Counted from the first letter of the stretch, positions 7,677 to 17,186 are shown. The stretch: DNA of 64,000 nucleotides from Chloroflexota bacterium (GCA_003228115.1 QEVV01000009.1:1-64000); one strand, 5' to 3'. The notes: generated by a model not told the origin, from the sequence alone. Translations and numbers: made by a program.

Positions 7677-8759
7677 TTACAGCCCGTAGAGGGCGCGAGC
7701 GTTGTCGTCCATGATTTTCCGCAGCGTCTCTTGACTGACCTCTTCGCGTTCGCCCTGTTGCTTCAGTTGCCCCAGTGCATCCAAAACGCTGGAGGTGTCA
7801 GCGTGGCCGTAGTCTGAACCCGCGACGATGTTGTCGTCTCCAACGTACTTTGTGATGTAGGGCAGGTCGTCGTGGACTTCGCAGGCCACGTACATCCGGT
7901 TCTTTCGCAGCAGATCCGGGTCGGCTGGCTTTATTACCCTTCCCACGCTCGATATGTTGGTCCCCGACCCCATGTTCCTGGCTCCGAGGTCATGCATGAT
8001 GTATGGGAGCCATGAGGCTCCTGTTTCAACGAACCCCCATCGGATCTGGGGAAACCGGTCCGGAAGCTTCGACAGTATCAGGGTATGGAAAGCTGTGAAT
8101 ACGGGCACCTTCGCTCGCCATAGGATGTTGGCCCTGGAGTGGAGCACGCTCCGCAATGCAGGGCTTCCTTCCCCAGCGTGGAAGCAGATTGGCAAGTCCA
8201 GGTTGCTCGCCTCCTCGTAGAGAGGGAACAGGTAGGGATCGTTGGGTGGGAGGTCGTCCACCAGACCGTGCATCATCACGCCGCAGGCCCCTTTCTCCTT
8301 CCCCAAACGCAGCTCCGCGATGGCGGCGTCCATGTCCCTTACCGGCGGGGCGACCACCCATCGCAAACGCCCTTTGCTCTGTGCGCATATGTCCGCTATC
8401 CACCGGTTGTAGGCCTGGCACAGGGCTACCTGGGTTTCCCTGCGGGCGGTACAGAAGAGCCCTAGCAACGTTGTGGGATAGATGACCTGGAGGTCCACCC
8501 CCAATTCATCCATGTGCTTCAGCCGCAGGTCAACGTCTTCCAACTCCCTTGCGCCCTGAGGTGTCCCGGTCTTCTCGGGGTCGAAAAGGCGCATAGGGTA
8601 CATATCCCCATCAATGACCCATTGTTTCTCCTCATTGCCGCCCTTGTCCGGGTTGGCAGCAATGAAAACCTTGGGCCGGAACCGCTTGTCCTTCTCGGCC
8701 AGGTAGTCCCACGTGCGATCGGTCTCTATGACGTGAGTGTCGGAGTCGATAATTGCCAT
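7677..8759 (-). CDS. Amidohydrolase family 2 (ACMSD-like) metal-dependent hydrolase, paralog 1
   Basis: A 360-residue TIM-barrel hydrolase/decarboxylase of the Amidohydro_2 family. Motifs: IDSDTHVIET at the N-terminus (D-x-H instead of the classical H-x-H), QVIYPTTLL, YNRWIADIC, a metal or catalytic His in CFHAGEGS, and GSDYGHADTS with the Asp of the last barrel strand. The closest paralogs in the window are at 56109, 59679 and 60763. It may hydrolyse an amide/lactone or decarboxylate a cyclic acid; the substrate is unknown. A Shine-Dalgarno AAGGGGG precedes the ATG at 8759. A CoA-transferase gene lies upstream on the same strand. Confidence 0.88.
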   Translation of the reverse strand: MAIIDSDTHVIETDRTWDYLAEKDKRFRPKVFIAANPDKGGNEEKQWVIDGDMYPMRLFDPEKTGTPQGARELEDVDLRLKHMDELGVDLQVIYPTTLLGLFCTARRETQVALCQAYNRWIADICAQSKGRLRWVVAPPVRDMDAAIAELRLGKEKGACGVMMHGLVDDLPPNDPYLFPLYEEASNLDLPICFHAGEGSPALRSVLHSRANILWRAKVPVFTAFHTLILSKLPDRFPQIRWGFVETGASWLPYIMHDLGARNMGSGTNISSVGRVIKPADPDLLRKNRMYVACEVHDDLPYITKYVGDDNIVAGSDYGHADTSSVLDALGQLKQQGEREEVSQETLRKIMDDNARALYGL

Positions 8760-8829
8760 CGTCGAATCCCCCTTGTTCTTGTGACGAAGATATGGCGCTC
8801 GTTCCTGGCTTAGGAGACGTTGCCGGTTG

Positions 8830-10002
8830 CTAGATGACCTTCTTGGTGCGAAGCGCCGCTATATTGTCTTCGTCGTAGCCTAGTTCCCTAAGTATCTCTT
8901 CCGTGTGTTGTCCTAGAAGTGGCGCCGGACTCCGAACCCCACCGGGCGTGTCCGACAGTTTGAGCGGAGGGGCCATCATGGTTGTGGGGCCTGCCTCCGG
9001 GTGATTCACTCGCAGGAACATGTCGTTGGCAACCATCTGGGGCTCGTCGAACACTTCGGAGCGGGGAAGGATTGGGGCGCAGGGAACATCAACCTCGTCG
9101 AGCATCACCTGCCATTCAGCGGCTGGCCTGGTGGCGAAAAGGGCTTCAATGATGGGAAAGACCTCGGCGCGCAACTGGCTCCGGAGGTCTGGATCGTTCA
9201 GCCTGGGATCGTTGGCTAGATGGGGAAGGTCCATAACGTTGCAGAGCCTTTGGAAATGTTGGGTCGTCAGTGCGCCGACGTTCAGGAACCTGTCGTCGCT
9301 GCACCGGAAACCCCCGTAGGATGGGGTGCTCTCCCCTGAGCCTGCCTCCGGCCCCTCTTCCACTCGACAATAGACGTCGGCCTGCATAGCGATGGCAGCC
9401 TGTAAGAGCGACGTCTCCACCTTTTGCCCTACGCCTGTCCTTTCCCGGGCCCACAGAGCGGCCATGATCCCGAAGGACAGCATCATGGGAATCGAACAGT
9501 CAGATATCCAGAGGCCTGCGGTTATGGGCGCTCCTTCGCTGTCCAGGCGATGCATGGCGCCGGAGAAACCCTGGGTCATGCGGTCGTAAGCTGGCCGCTC
9601 AGCGTAGGGGCCTTCCGTGCCATAGCCGGAGATAGAGGCGTAGATCAACCGAGGATTAACCGCTTGCAAGGCGGGGTAGTCCAGGCCCTGCCGCTCGGCC
9701 ACGCTGGCCCGAATGTTTGTGATCAGAACATCCGCCTGGGCTATGAGCTTGAGAAGGATTTCTTTCCCTTCCGGCGTGTTAATGTCCAGAGCGATTCCCC
9801 GTTTGTTCCTGTTGAATACCATGAAAATGGGGCTGTTGTCCTTCAAGAATCCATTCGTCATGAGGTGACGGCTGGCGTCGCCACGTAGAGGCTCAATCTT
9901 GATGACATCCGCTCCCTGGTCTCCCAGGTACAGACTAACTCCTGGCCCTGCCATAAGCTGGGCTAGGTCGATGACTTTGAGCCCTTCAAGTGCTTTCTGC
10001 AT
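8830..10002 (-). CDS. Family III (CaiB/BaiF) CoA-transferase
   Basis: A 390-residue enzyme that moves CoA between carboxylic acids through an aspartyl-CoA thioester. The N-terminus LEGLKVIDLAQLMAGPG and GADVIKIEPLRGD are characteristic, as is NRNKRGIALDINTPEGKEI. The likely catalytic Asp lies in RPAYDRMTQGFSG. Length is normal. The start at 10002 has a GAGGG ribosome-binding site. With the downstream amidohydrolase it probably forms a small catabolic unit activating an organic acid; donor and acceptor cannot be deduced. Confidence 0.93.
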   Translation of the reverse strand: MQKALEGLKVIDLAQLMAGPGVSLYLGDQGADVIKIEPLRGDASRHLMTNGFLKDNSPIFMVFNRNKRGIALDINTPEGKEILLKLIAQADVLITNIRASVAERQGLDYPALQAVNPRLIYASISGYGTEGPYAERPAYDRMTQGFSGAMHRLDSEGAPITAGLWISDCSIPMMLSFGIMAALWARERTGVGQKVETSLLQAAIAMQADVYCRVEEGPEAGSGESTPSYGGFRCSDDRFLNVGALTTQHFQRLCNVMDLPHLANDPRLNDPDLRSQLRAEVFPIIEALFATRPAAEWQVMLDEVDVPCAPILPRSEVFDEPQMVANDMFLRVNHPEAGPTTMMAPPLKLSDTPGGVRSPAPLLGQHTEEILRELGYDEDNIAALRTKKVI

Positions 10003-10163
10003 GGGTCCCTCTTGCCGCAGCCAACTTTCCTCTTAAATACCGAGTGGTCTAGAGCATTCGGTAGCAACAGAGCCGCCGGAGCGCTCAAACGCCTGGGTTT
10101 CTCAGGGGTAGGCTTCTTATAACACCATTGGGTGGCTTGGTGCAAAGCGTCGGCATCGGGAGC

Positions 10164-10191
10164 TTGACCCCGGCCGTGCCCGGAATACAAT
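10164..10191 (+). promoter_or_regulatory. Sigma-70-type promoter for the BNR-repeat gene
   Basis: TTGACC (10164-10169), a 16-nt spacer, then TACAAT (10186-10191), about 73 nt upstream of the ATG at 10265. The region 10003-10264 otherwise holds no gene. Confidence 0.6.
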
Positions 10192-10264
10192 GCGCTCGTT
10201 GGTACCGCAACTAACCGTGCTGCCTATGGCGCATTGGGGATCGTTTTGGTGAAGGAGGGGAGTT

Positions 10265-11251
10265 ATGGCGAAGAACATCACCATCCTCGTTGGCACTCTG
10301 GGCATGGGGCTTTGGCGGAGCGCCGATGGCGGGGAGAACTGGAAGCGGGGCCGAATAGGGGAGGGGTACCAGGGTGGCAGGGCAGTCTTCGGACTGGCCG
10401 TGCATCCCAATGACCCAGCTACCATCTACGCCGGCGCTGACGATGGCATCTATCTGAGCCGAAACCGAGGGGAAACCTTCGAGCGCATGGACTCGCCCAT
10501 GACGGGGGCCAAGGTTTGGCGCGTGACCATTGACGCGGAGGAGCCGGACACGCTCTTTGCCGGGACTTCTCCCGTGAAGGTCTATCGCTCTGGCAACGCT
10601 GGAGCTACTTGGGACATGGTCTGCGACGACTTCGTGGACGAATGTCATAACGTTGGCATTCCAAGACCCACGTCCATTGTGGTCGACCCGTACGACCATC
10701 GAAATGTGTGGGTGAGCATTGAGGTTGACGGCCTCCGCCGAAGCACAGACGGCGGCGATACCTGGGAGCGGGTTTCCGGAGCGGGGCTTGATGACCCGGA
10801 CGTCCACTCCGTGGCGGTTGTCCCAACGAGTCCCAAGACTATCCTCGTCACAACCGAAAATGGGGTGGTGGCGAGCCAGGACATGGGTGAGACCTGGCAG
10901 GACTTTCTAAACGGACAGGAAGGCTTCTCGTTGCACTACACACGGTGCGTCGCCGTCAAGCGAGACGACCCAAACGTGATATTCCTGGCCAATGGAGACG
11001 AATCCATTGGCAGTGTTGGCGCGCTCCGGCGGACGACCGACGGAGGCAAGACCTGGGAGCAGGTTGCGCTGCCGGTGACGCCAAGCTCCCACATCGAGTG
11101 TTTTGCCACTCACCCCGCCGACCCGAACCTGATCCTGGCCTGCACACACTACGGGCAGCTCTTCGGCAGTTCCGACGGTGGCGATTGGTGGATTAAGCTA
11201 CACAAGGAAGTGACGGAGAACCGAGGGGCTTTGGCCTGGGTTCCTAATTAG
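10265..11251 (+). CDS. Seven-bladed BNR/sialidase-like beta-propeller protein
   Basis: A 328-residue protein with seven evenly spaced Asp-box motifs: RSADGGENW, LSRNRGETF, RSGNAGATW, RSTDGGDTW, ASQDMGETW, RTTDGGKTW and SSDGGDWW. These match one beta-propeller of seven blades, as in the BNR and VPS10/sortilin-like families. Asp boxes are structural; no sialidase Arg triad or signal peptide is evident, so hydrolase activity is not supported. It is likely a cytoplasmic binding or scaffold protein. Start at 10265 behind AAGGAGGGGAGTT. Transcribed with the EamA transporter 29 nt downstream. Confidence 0.8.
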   Translation: MAKNITILVGTLGMGLWRSADGGENWKRGRIGEGYQGGRAVFGLAVHPNDPATIYAGADDGIYLSRNRGETFERMDSPMTGAKVWRVTIDAEEPDTLFAGTSPVKVYRSGNAGATWDMVCDDFVDECHNVGIPRPTSIVVDPYDHRNVWVSIEVDGLRRSTDGGDTWERVSGAGLDDPDVHSVAVVPTSPKTILVTTENGVVASQDMGETWQDFLNGQEGFSLHYTRCVAVKRDDPNVIFLANGDESIGSVGALRRTTDGGKTWEQVALPVTPSSHIECFATHPADPNLILACTHYGQLFGSSDGGDWWIKLHKEVTENRGALAWVPN

Positions 11252-11280
11252 CAATCGGTTCATAGCTCTGGGGAGGCCCC

Positions 11281-12237
11281 TTGCCGACTGAAATTATTGG
11301 GGCCTTTATGGCCCTGGGCGTCAGCTTTTGCTTTGCGACTGGCGTCGTGCTTGCCAGGGTGGGCCTCGTTAACGTCCCTTCCAGCACCGGCAACCTGCTC
11401 TCGCTGCTAGGAGGCTGGCTGCTCATAGCCACGGTAGCGGTGGCCTTGTACAGCCACGATCTGTTCACGCTGCCCGCGGCGGCCTATCTATGGATGGCTG
11501 GTGCAGGCGCAGTCAACTTCCCCATGGGCCGTTTTCTGAGTATGACCAGCCTCAAGCTGCTGGGCGTTGCCAGGGCCAACCCAGTCACTTCTACGGCCCC
11601 TCTTGTTACTGCATTCGTTGGCGTGGTCTTTCTGGATGAGAACTTGACATGGCCAATTGCGCTGGGAATTCTTGTCACTATGAGCGGCGTCATCATGGTA
11701 GTGACGGCGGCCCTGCGAGAGACCAGGCCCCGTCAGGTTGCCGTGCCTAGTGGCGGTTCAGCGCAGGCGGGGTCACTTAGGGCCCGGATGCAGACGCCCT
11801 TCCGTGTGGGCTATGCTGCCGCCTTCGGGTCGGCCATCGTGTATGGGATCATGCCGGCCCTGAGCAAACAGGCGGTGTCCTACTCAGCGAACCTCTTTAT
11901 CACAGCATCCTTTACATTGCTGACCGGCATTTTGATCATGACCTTGTTCCTAGGGCCCCGCATACCCAGGGACCTCCGGATGTCGCCCCTCCGCAGCCTG
12001 GCTTTCGTCTTTGCCGGCGGAACCATCATGTCGATGGGGGTTCTCTTGTCCTACGGGGCCGTGCTCCGGGCACCCATCATCGTGGTATCGCCCATTATTT
12101 CGTCGCAGCCGGTCATATCTTTGGCCCTGGCGCACATCTTCCTTCAGAAACTTGAGCGGATCACCTGGCCTTTGGTAGCGGGCACACTTCTGGTGGTGGG
12201 TGGCGTGGTTGGCATCACGTTCGGGATTGAGACGTAA
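11281..12237 (+). CDS. EamA/DMT-family membrane transporter
   Basis: A 318-residue protein with about ten hydrophobic helices arranged as two EamA repeats, separated by a polar loop (about residues 145-175). The first repeat ends with LTWPIALGILVTMSGVI and the second with ITWPLVAGTLLVVGGVV, the usual DMT signature. Such proteins commonly export metabolites or amino acids. TTG start at 11281 behind GGGGAGG. Substrate unknown. Confidence 0.88.
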   Translation: MPTEIIGAFMALGVSFCFATGVVLARVGLVNVPSSTGNLLSLLGGWLLIATVAVALYSHDLFTLPAAAYLWMAGAGAVNFPMGRFLSMTSLKLLGVARANPVTSTAPLVTAFVGVVFLDENLTWPIALGILVTMSGVIMVVTAALRETRPRQVAVPSGGSAQAGSLRARMQTPFRVGYAAAFGSAIVYGIMPALSKQAVSYSANLFITASFTLLTGILIMTLFLGPRIPRDLRMSPLRSLAFVFAGGTIMSMGVLLSYGAVLRAPIIVVSPIISSQPVISLALAHIFLQKLERITWPLVAGTLLVVGGVVGITFGIET

Positions 12238-12303
12238 CGCAGGTCTCTTATCGCGAGTGCGCAGTCGTGATAGGCGCTGGGTTTGGCCGAAGAGGAGGGC
12301 AAG

Positions 12304-13461
12304 ATGGAAGCTTCACCGTTTCGGATCAAGGTGCCGGGGTCCGTGCTTCAGGACTTGCGCAGGCGACTAGACCGAACGCGCTGGCCCGCTGAGCTACAGG
12401 ACGCCGGCTGGGACTACGGCGCGAGCCTCGGCTACATCCAAGAGCTGGCGGAGTACTGGCGCACCCAGTTCGACTGGCGGGCTCAGGAGAGGGCCCTCAA
12501 CGCCTTCCGCCACTTCCGAGCGAGCGTGGAGGGCCACGGCATTCACTTCATTCACGAGCGCGGTCGAGGTCCCAACCCCTTCCCTATCGTCCTGACCCAC
12601 GGCTGGCCGAGCACCTTTCTGGAAATGCTCAAAATGGTGCCCTTCCTCACAGACCCTGAAAGCCACGGGGGCAGTGCCGAGGACGCCTTCGATGTTGTCG
12701 TGCCCTCATTGCCGGGATTCGGGTTCTCCGACCACCCAACGCAGCGAGGGGTGAACGCGTCCCTGGCCGGCGATCTCTGGGCGCGGCTCATGACCGATGC
12801 TCTGGGCTATCAGCGGTTCGGGGCTTGTGGAGGCGACATTGGAGCGAGGGTAACCGCCAGGCTGGGCTTCGCCCATGCTAAGAATGTCGTCGGAATCCAT
12901 CTCAACTCGCTGCCGACGATTTCGCCCTATCTGGGGCCCGGCGCCCGCCCCCTCTCCGAGGCTGAACAAGCCTTCCTGCAAGATCGTGAGACCTGGCTCG
13001 ACGCAGAAGGCGGGTACTCCCATATCCAGAGGACCAAGCCTCAGACGCTAGCTCATGCCCTCAACGACTCTCCGGCGGGTCTCGCCGCCTGGATCGTGGA
13101 GAAGTTCCGCAGTTGGAGCGACTGCGACGGAGAGGTGGAGCGGCGTTTCACCAAGGACGAGCTGCTCACCAATATCACCATCTACTGGGTTACTCAGACC
13201 ATTACCTCCTCCGTTCGCATCTACTACGAATCGCAACGCTCGCCCTGGCGTTTCGCCGAAGGAGATCGAATCGAGGTGCCCTCCGGCTTTGCCTCCTTCC
13301 CTGCTGAGCTCAACCACCCACCCCGCGAGTGGGCCGAGCGCTTAGTGAACCTGCAGCGTTGGACGGACATGCCCAGGGGAGGCCACTTCGCCGCCTGGGA
13401 GGAACCAGAACTGCTAGCGGAGGAAATAAGGGAGTTCTTCCGGCCTCTGCGCGGGGGCTAG
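12304..13461 (+). CDS. Epoxide hydrolase (alpha/beta-hydrolase with EHN domain)
   Basis: A 385-residue protein of the microsomal-type epoxide hydrolase family, which opens epoxides to diols. The N-terminal EHN segment (FRIKVPGSVLQDLRRRLDRT) wraps the hydrolase core. In the core are the oxyanion motif HGWPST, SLPGFGFSD, the nucleophile elbow GGDIGARV with its Asp, a lid Tyr in RIYYESQRSP, and the catalytic His in PRGGHFAAWEEPE. The ATG at 12304 has GAGGAGGG 4 nt upstream and is preferred over the in-frame TTG at 12283. Its position after an EamA exporter suggests xenobiotic or metabolite handling. Confidence 0.93.
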   Translation: MEASPFRIKVPGSVLQDLRRRLDRTRWPAELQDAGWDYGASLGYIQELAEYWRTQFDWRAQERALNAFRHFRASVEGHGIHFIHERGRGPNPFPIVLTHGWPSTFLEMLKMVPFLTDPESHGGSAEDAFDVVVPSLPGFGFSDHPTQRGVNASLAGDLWARLMTDALGYQRFGACGGDIGARVTARLGFAHAKNVVGIHLNSLPTISPYLGPGARPLSEAEQAFLQDRETWLDAEGGYSHIQRTKPQTLAHALNDSPAGLAAWIVEKFRSWSDCDGEVERRFTKDELLTNITIYWVTQTITSSVRIYYESQRSPWRFAEGDRIEVPSGFASFPAELNHPPREWAERLVNLQRWTDMPRGGHFAAWEEPELLAEEIREFFRPLRGG

Positions 13462-13543
13462 TTGGCATGAGGAGCTTGAACTCGATAAATGTGATCGCCG
13501 GCCGCAGGGCGAATGGGAGCGATCTTTCAACGAGGCTGAAGTG

Positions 13544-14038
13544 ATGCACGAAGAAGTGGGGCCTCGACCGCTGTATCAGGCCAGTGCCCGGTTGCCTTGG
13601 TGGATGATGTTAGCTCATGCGTTCCTTGGTTTTGGGATGAGCAATGGCCCAATATACTTCGGTCGAATGATCCTGGATGGATGGTGGTTGGTCTTGTTCT
13701 CTTTTGGAAGCTTTGTTGCTTGTGCCTTGGTTTTTTGGTGGCTCAGGCCTCATCGCTATGAGATATGGGCTGACCGAGTGGGTGTCGTTATGGGATGGCC
13801 CTTCAAGAACAAGGTATCCTTCAACATGATCGCTAGGCCACGGATTGGGCGCTGGAGGGATGCGCTAATTAGTGCATACGCTAGCGCCGCGGTGTGCCCC
13901 ATTCTTCTTGGGCCTAGTAGCTCCCGTAATGCTGTTTATCAGGCCATAACCCCGACCGAGCCGGAAGAGTTCCTGGAAAGGCTGAATGAAGCGTTGGCGG
14001 CCTATGGGCAGGGTGGTCAGAGGCAAGAAATCGAATAA
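13544..14038 (+). CDS. Membrane protein of unknown function, possible PH-like domain
   Basis: A 164-residue protein with two adjacent transmembrane helices (about residues 18-35 and 45-66) followed by a soluble domain beginning HRYEIWADRVGVVMGWPFKNKVSF. That layout (two helices, then a beta-rich domain with a YEI-x-D-x-V pattern) resembles bacterial PH-like membrane proteins, but the assignment is weak. Start ATG at 13544, or GTG at 13541 directly before it. It follows the epoxide hydrolase by 82 nt. Confidence 0.6.
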   Translation: MHEEVGPRPLYQASARLPWWMMLAHAFLGFGMSNGPIYFGRMILDGWWLVLFSFGSFVACALVFWWLRPHRYEIWADRVGVVMGWPFKNKVSFNMIARPRIGRWRDALISAYASAAVCPILLGPSSSRNAVYQAITPTEPEEFLERLNEALAAYGQGGQRQEIE

Positions 14039-14119
14039 GGCTAGTGGATGGAGCAGGGGAGTTGCGAGCGGGGCGAAGCAATCTGGTGGTGGGTAGGGGT
14101 GGGTTAGCCCGCGCTGAAG

Positions 14120-14160
14120 CTTGGCCGAACAAGGTCTTTCGCTCCGCTCAAGACGACAGT
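14120..14160. repeat. Copy of the GGTCYTTCGCTCCGCTCA intergenic repeat
   Basis: About 40 nt matching 45705-45745 with a handful of mismatches, including the shared lead-in CTTGG...AACAAGGTC. The core also matches the arms of the 4032-4204 element. It abuts the 3' end of the E1 beta gene. Confidence 0.65.
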
Positions 14161-14161
14161 T

Positions 14162-15133
14162 TCACATCACCCCACGCAGCGCCGCGAGGATCTTGTCCTC
14201 TGAGGGGATCAGTTCCTGCTCTTCAAGTGGGCTGAAGGGGATGGGGACGTCAGGGGTATTCATTCGCTTCAGTGGCTTGGCTAGGTCGACGCCTGCCTCT
14301 GCTACCGAAGCGGCGATCTCGGCGGAGACGCCGCAGGTTAGGGAACATTCGTCGGCGATGACGAGACGCCGCGTACGCCCCGCCGATTCCAGCACTGTGT
14401 CGCGGTCCAGCGGGCAGAGGGTTCGCAGGTCCACTACCTCCACGTCGATGCCCTCCGCTGCCGCCCTTTCGGCCGCGTTGAGGCCTCGGACCGTGGTGAT
14501 GCCGTAGGTCACCAGCGTAACGTCCTTTCCGGCGCGCCTGATCGCTGCCTTGCCAAAGGCTGTTTGTTGGCCCTGGACTGAGGAGCTTCCCCTGATGTCT
14601 TCCTCCATGAGCAGGGCGTGGTCAATCCAGACGGTGGGGCGCTCTGAGTCGAGGGCTGGCTGGACCATGACCAAGGCGTCCTCAGCCGTCGCCGGCGAGA
14701 TGATTTGGAGGCCGGGCGTCTGCATGAACATGGCCTGGGGCCTGGCCGAGTGCTGGGCGGCCCCAGCTGTGCGGATGCCGGTGAGCAGATGCACCATCAT
14801 GGGAACTTTGGTTTGGCCGGCCGTCATGTAGTAGATGTTGGGTGCTTCATTGATGATCTGCGGCCAAGCCTCATAAACAAAGCTTGAAGTGGACACCGTG
14901 ACAATGGGCCGCAGCCCTGTCATGGCAGCCCCCACGGCTACGCCAACGTAGCCTAACTCTGCTATGGGCGTGGCGTAGACGCGCTTGGGAAACTCCTGCA
15001 CCAGCGGGGCTCCCAGGGTCATATACCGGTGCCCACCGAAGGCGGCGCCGCCAATTATTATGACCCGTTCGTCCTGGCGCATGGCCTGGGCGACGGCTGC
15101 GATCTTGGCTTCTCCGAATGTCATCTGGACCAT
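14162..15133 (-). CDS. 2-oxoacid/acetoin dehydrogenase E1 component, beta subunit
   Basis: A 323-residue partner of the E1 alpha protein, forming the alpha2beta2 thiamine-diphosphate decarboxylase of a branched-chain, pyruvate or acetoin dehydrogenase complex. Diagnostic segments: TFGEAKIAAVAQAM, PIAELGYVGVAVGAAMTGLRPIV, ARPQAMFMQTPGLQIISPATAEDA and EVVDLRTLCPLDRDTVL. Start at 15133 behind AAGGAG, 9 nt after the alpha gene. No E2 or E3 follows. Confidence 0.94.
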   Translation of the reverse strand: MVQMTFGEAKIAAVAQAMRQDERVIIIGGAAFGGHRYMTLGAPLVQEFPKRVYATPIAELGYVGVAVGAAMTGLRPIVTVSTSSFVYEAWPQIINEAPNIYYMTAGQTKVPMMVHLLTGIRTAGAAQHSARPQAMFMQTPGLQIISPATAEDALVMVQPALDSERPTVWIDHALLMEEDIRGSSSVQGQQTAFGKAAIRRAGKDVTLVTYGITTVRGLNAAERAAAEGIDVEVVDLRTLCPLDRDTVLESAGRTRRLVIADECSLTCGVSAEIAASVAEAGVDLAKPLKRMNTPDVPIPFSPLEEQELIPSEDKILAALRGVM

Positions 15134-15142
15134 GGGGGCTCC

Positions 15143-16132
15143 TTACGGCCAGACATTGGCGTAGGCTTCTTCTGCGGGCGGGTAGGGGCTGTCCATGGCG
15201 AACTGCAGGGCTTCACTCATCGTCTGACTCACTCGGGAATCCAGTTCGAGAAGCTGCTTCTGGCTGGTAGTAGCCGATCTCTCCAGCTCTGCCGCCAAGC
15301 GGAGCACAGCATCGTCTCGACGGTGCCAGGGAGTGGGCGGTTCGCCCCAGGCCCAGGAGAGGTCGGTCTTGCCTGTGCCGCCCGGCCACCCTCTGGTCCT
15401 CGCCTCAATGAACGTAGGGCCGCCACCGGAGACCGCTCTTTGGCGGGCAGCGACAGTGGCGTCGTAGACGCTGCCTACGTCTGCGCCGTCAACAGCGATC
15501 GCGGGGATACCGAAGGTCTCCGCTACATTAACCAGTTGTTTCGTAGCAAGGCTTCCCCTGCCTTCTGGCTGGGAGGTCTGGATGTCTTCCTTGGGCCAGG
15601 CGTTGTTTTCGCATACCAAGATTATCGGAAGTTGCCAGAGGGACGCCAAGTTGATGGACTCGTAGAAGACGCCCTCTTCCATCACACCGTCGCCGAACAT
15701 CATGACGCTGGCCCGGGACAAACCCTGGTGCTTGGCAGTGAGCGCAGCCCCCACGGCAATGGGAAGATTGCCGCCAACTATGGCAGAGTTGTAGGGCATG
15801 TTGAGTTCGGGGGCGCAGCCGTGTAATGTGCCGGCTCTTCCGCGGCAATAGCCCGTGGCCTTGCCCAGTATTTCGGCGAGAGCCCTGCCGGGGTCGGCCC
15901 CTCGGCTGAGGGTATGGCCATGGTTTCGGTGGGTGCTGAATACCACGTCCTCAGGCTCTAAGGCCATAGCCACGCCAGCGCCCGTAGCCTCCTGGCCTAT
16001 GTACAGGTGCGTATGGTGGCCGGGGAAATAGGGCTCGTGAGAGATGGCGTCGCAGGTCTCCTCAAAGCGGCGGATGAGCAGCATCCGGCGGAGGGCCTCC
16101 CAGAGTTGTTCGTTGGGCAATGGAGGCGTCAT
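15143..16132 (-). CDS. 2-oxoacid/acetoin dehydrogenase E1 component, alpha subunit
   Basis: A 329-residue TPP-binding subunit. The thiamine-diphosphate motif GDGVMEEG followed by ENNAWP is clear, as are RRFEETCD near the N-terminus, HRNHGHTLSRGAD, and the phosphorylation-loop-like TRGWPGGTGKTDLS. The frame continues upstream to 16225, but the ATG at 16132 has AAGGGAG 6 nt upstream and the normal family start. Co-transcribed with the beta subunit. Lipoylated E2 would be needed for complex activity; lipA is at the window's left edge but no E2 is here. Substrate (pyruvate, acetoin or branched-chain) is not determinable. Confidence 0.94.
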   Translation of the reverse strand: MTPPLPNEQLWEALRRMLLIRRFEETCDAISHEPYFPGHHTHLYIGQEATGAGVAMALEPEDVVFSTHRNHGHTLSRGADPGRALAEILGKATGYCRGRAGTLHGCAPELNMPYNSAIVGGNLPIAVGAALTAKHQGLSRASVMMFGDGVMEEGVFYESINLASLWQLPIILVCENNAWPKEDIQTSQPEGRGSLATKQLVNVAETFGIPAIAVDGADVGSVYDATVAARQRAVSGGGPTFIEARTRGWPGGTGKTDLSWAWGEPPTPWHRRDDAVLRLAAELERSATTSQKQLLELDSRVSQTMSEALQFAMDSPYPPAEEAYANVWP

Positions 16133-16323
16133 GGGGAACTCCCTTGCGTGACGGGAATGAGCGCTCAAAGTTGTCCTTTCGTACCGGAGAGATGGCAGTC
16201 TAGTCGCCCTCCCGTAAGGTGTCAAACGGCCCTCGCATCGGGGATTGACCCCACAAACGGAGAGGCGTAGCCTTCATCGAAAGCTCGATCGATATGGGTA
16301 GATTTGTCAGGAAGGAGCGCCTC

Positions 16324-17112
16324 ATGCTACAGGTCACATTGCCCCAGTACGAGAAGAACCCCGACTATTTCGTGGTGGTGGAGCCCACGCCCAAACGGAT
16401 ACGGGGCATGTTCAATGGCGAATTCGTTGTTGACACCACGAACGCCGTTATCCTCCACGAGAAGAACCATGTGCCGGTTTACTACTTTCCTATAGAAGAT
16501 GTGCGGGCGGACATCCTCAGTCCTACTGACCACGGTACCCACTGTCCCTATAAGGGCGACGCCTCCTACTGGTCGCTGCAGGTGGGTGACCGAGGGGCCG
16601 AGAATGCGGTTTGGAGCTACAAGGAGCCACTGGAAGAGTGCCCCGAGCTCAACGGCTACATGGCGTTCTATTGGAACAAGATCGACGCTTGGTTCGAGGA
16701 AGAAGAAGAGGTCTACGTCCACGCACGCGACCCCTACAAACGAATCGACATTCTGCAAAGCTCGCGGCATGTTGAGATTGTCATTGATGGCGTGACTGTG
16801 GCCGACACCCACCGGCCCACCATCCTTCTTGAGGGGACACTACCTACCCGTTACTACATCCCCAGGCTCGACCTGCGCAACGAGGCCCTAATCCCCACCA
16901 GCACACGCACGCAATGTCCCTACAAGGGAGAGGCGGGGTACTTCTCGGTGCAGAGCCCTGATCGCGAAGTAAAGGATGTTGCCTGGTACTACCAGAATCC
17001 CACAACGGAGTCGTCCAAGATCGCTGGGCTGGTATCTTTCTTTAACGAGCGGGTGGAGGTCTACGTGGATGGCGAGCTTCAGGAGCGGCCAAAGTCCAAG
17101 TGGTCAGAATAA
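16324..17112 (+). CDS. Protein with two DUF427 domains
   Basis: A 262-residue protein with two tandem DUF427 domains. Each has a VVEPTPKRIRGMF- or HVEIVIDGVTVADT-like first strand, a short YYFP/YYIP turn, and the hallmark CPYKG motif (HCPYKGDASYW in the first, QCPYKGEAGYF in the second) followed by W-Y/P segments. DUF427 proteins are small beta-rich cytoplasmic proteins of unknown biochemical role. The ATG at 16324 has AAGGAG 6 nt upstream. Confidence 0.88.
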   Translation: MLQVTLPQYEKNPDYFVVVEPTPKRIRGMFNGEFVVDTTNAVILHEKNHVPVYYFPIEDVRADILSPTDHGTHCPYKGDASYWSLQVGDRGAENAVWSYKEPLEECPELNGYMAFYWNKIDAWFEEEEEVYVHARDPYKRIDILQSSRHVEIVIDGVTVADTHRPTILLEGTLPTRYYIPRLDLRNEALIPTSTRTQCPYKGEAGYFSVQSPDREVKDVAWYYQNPTTESSKIAGLVSFFNERVEVYVDGELQERPKSKWSE

Positions 17113-17186
17113 GGTTTAGGTTTCCATCGACATAGCTGAGCGGGTTCGTGAGCGGGCACCGTACTAACGACATAGAAGGAGTATCC

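Noticed and set aside
10265..11251. Sialidase enzyme
   Set aside because: The Asp boxes are structural; the catalytic Arg triad and nucleophile Tyr pattern are not evident.
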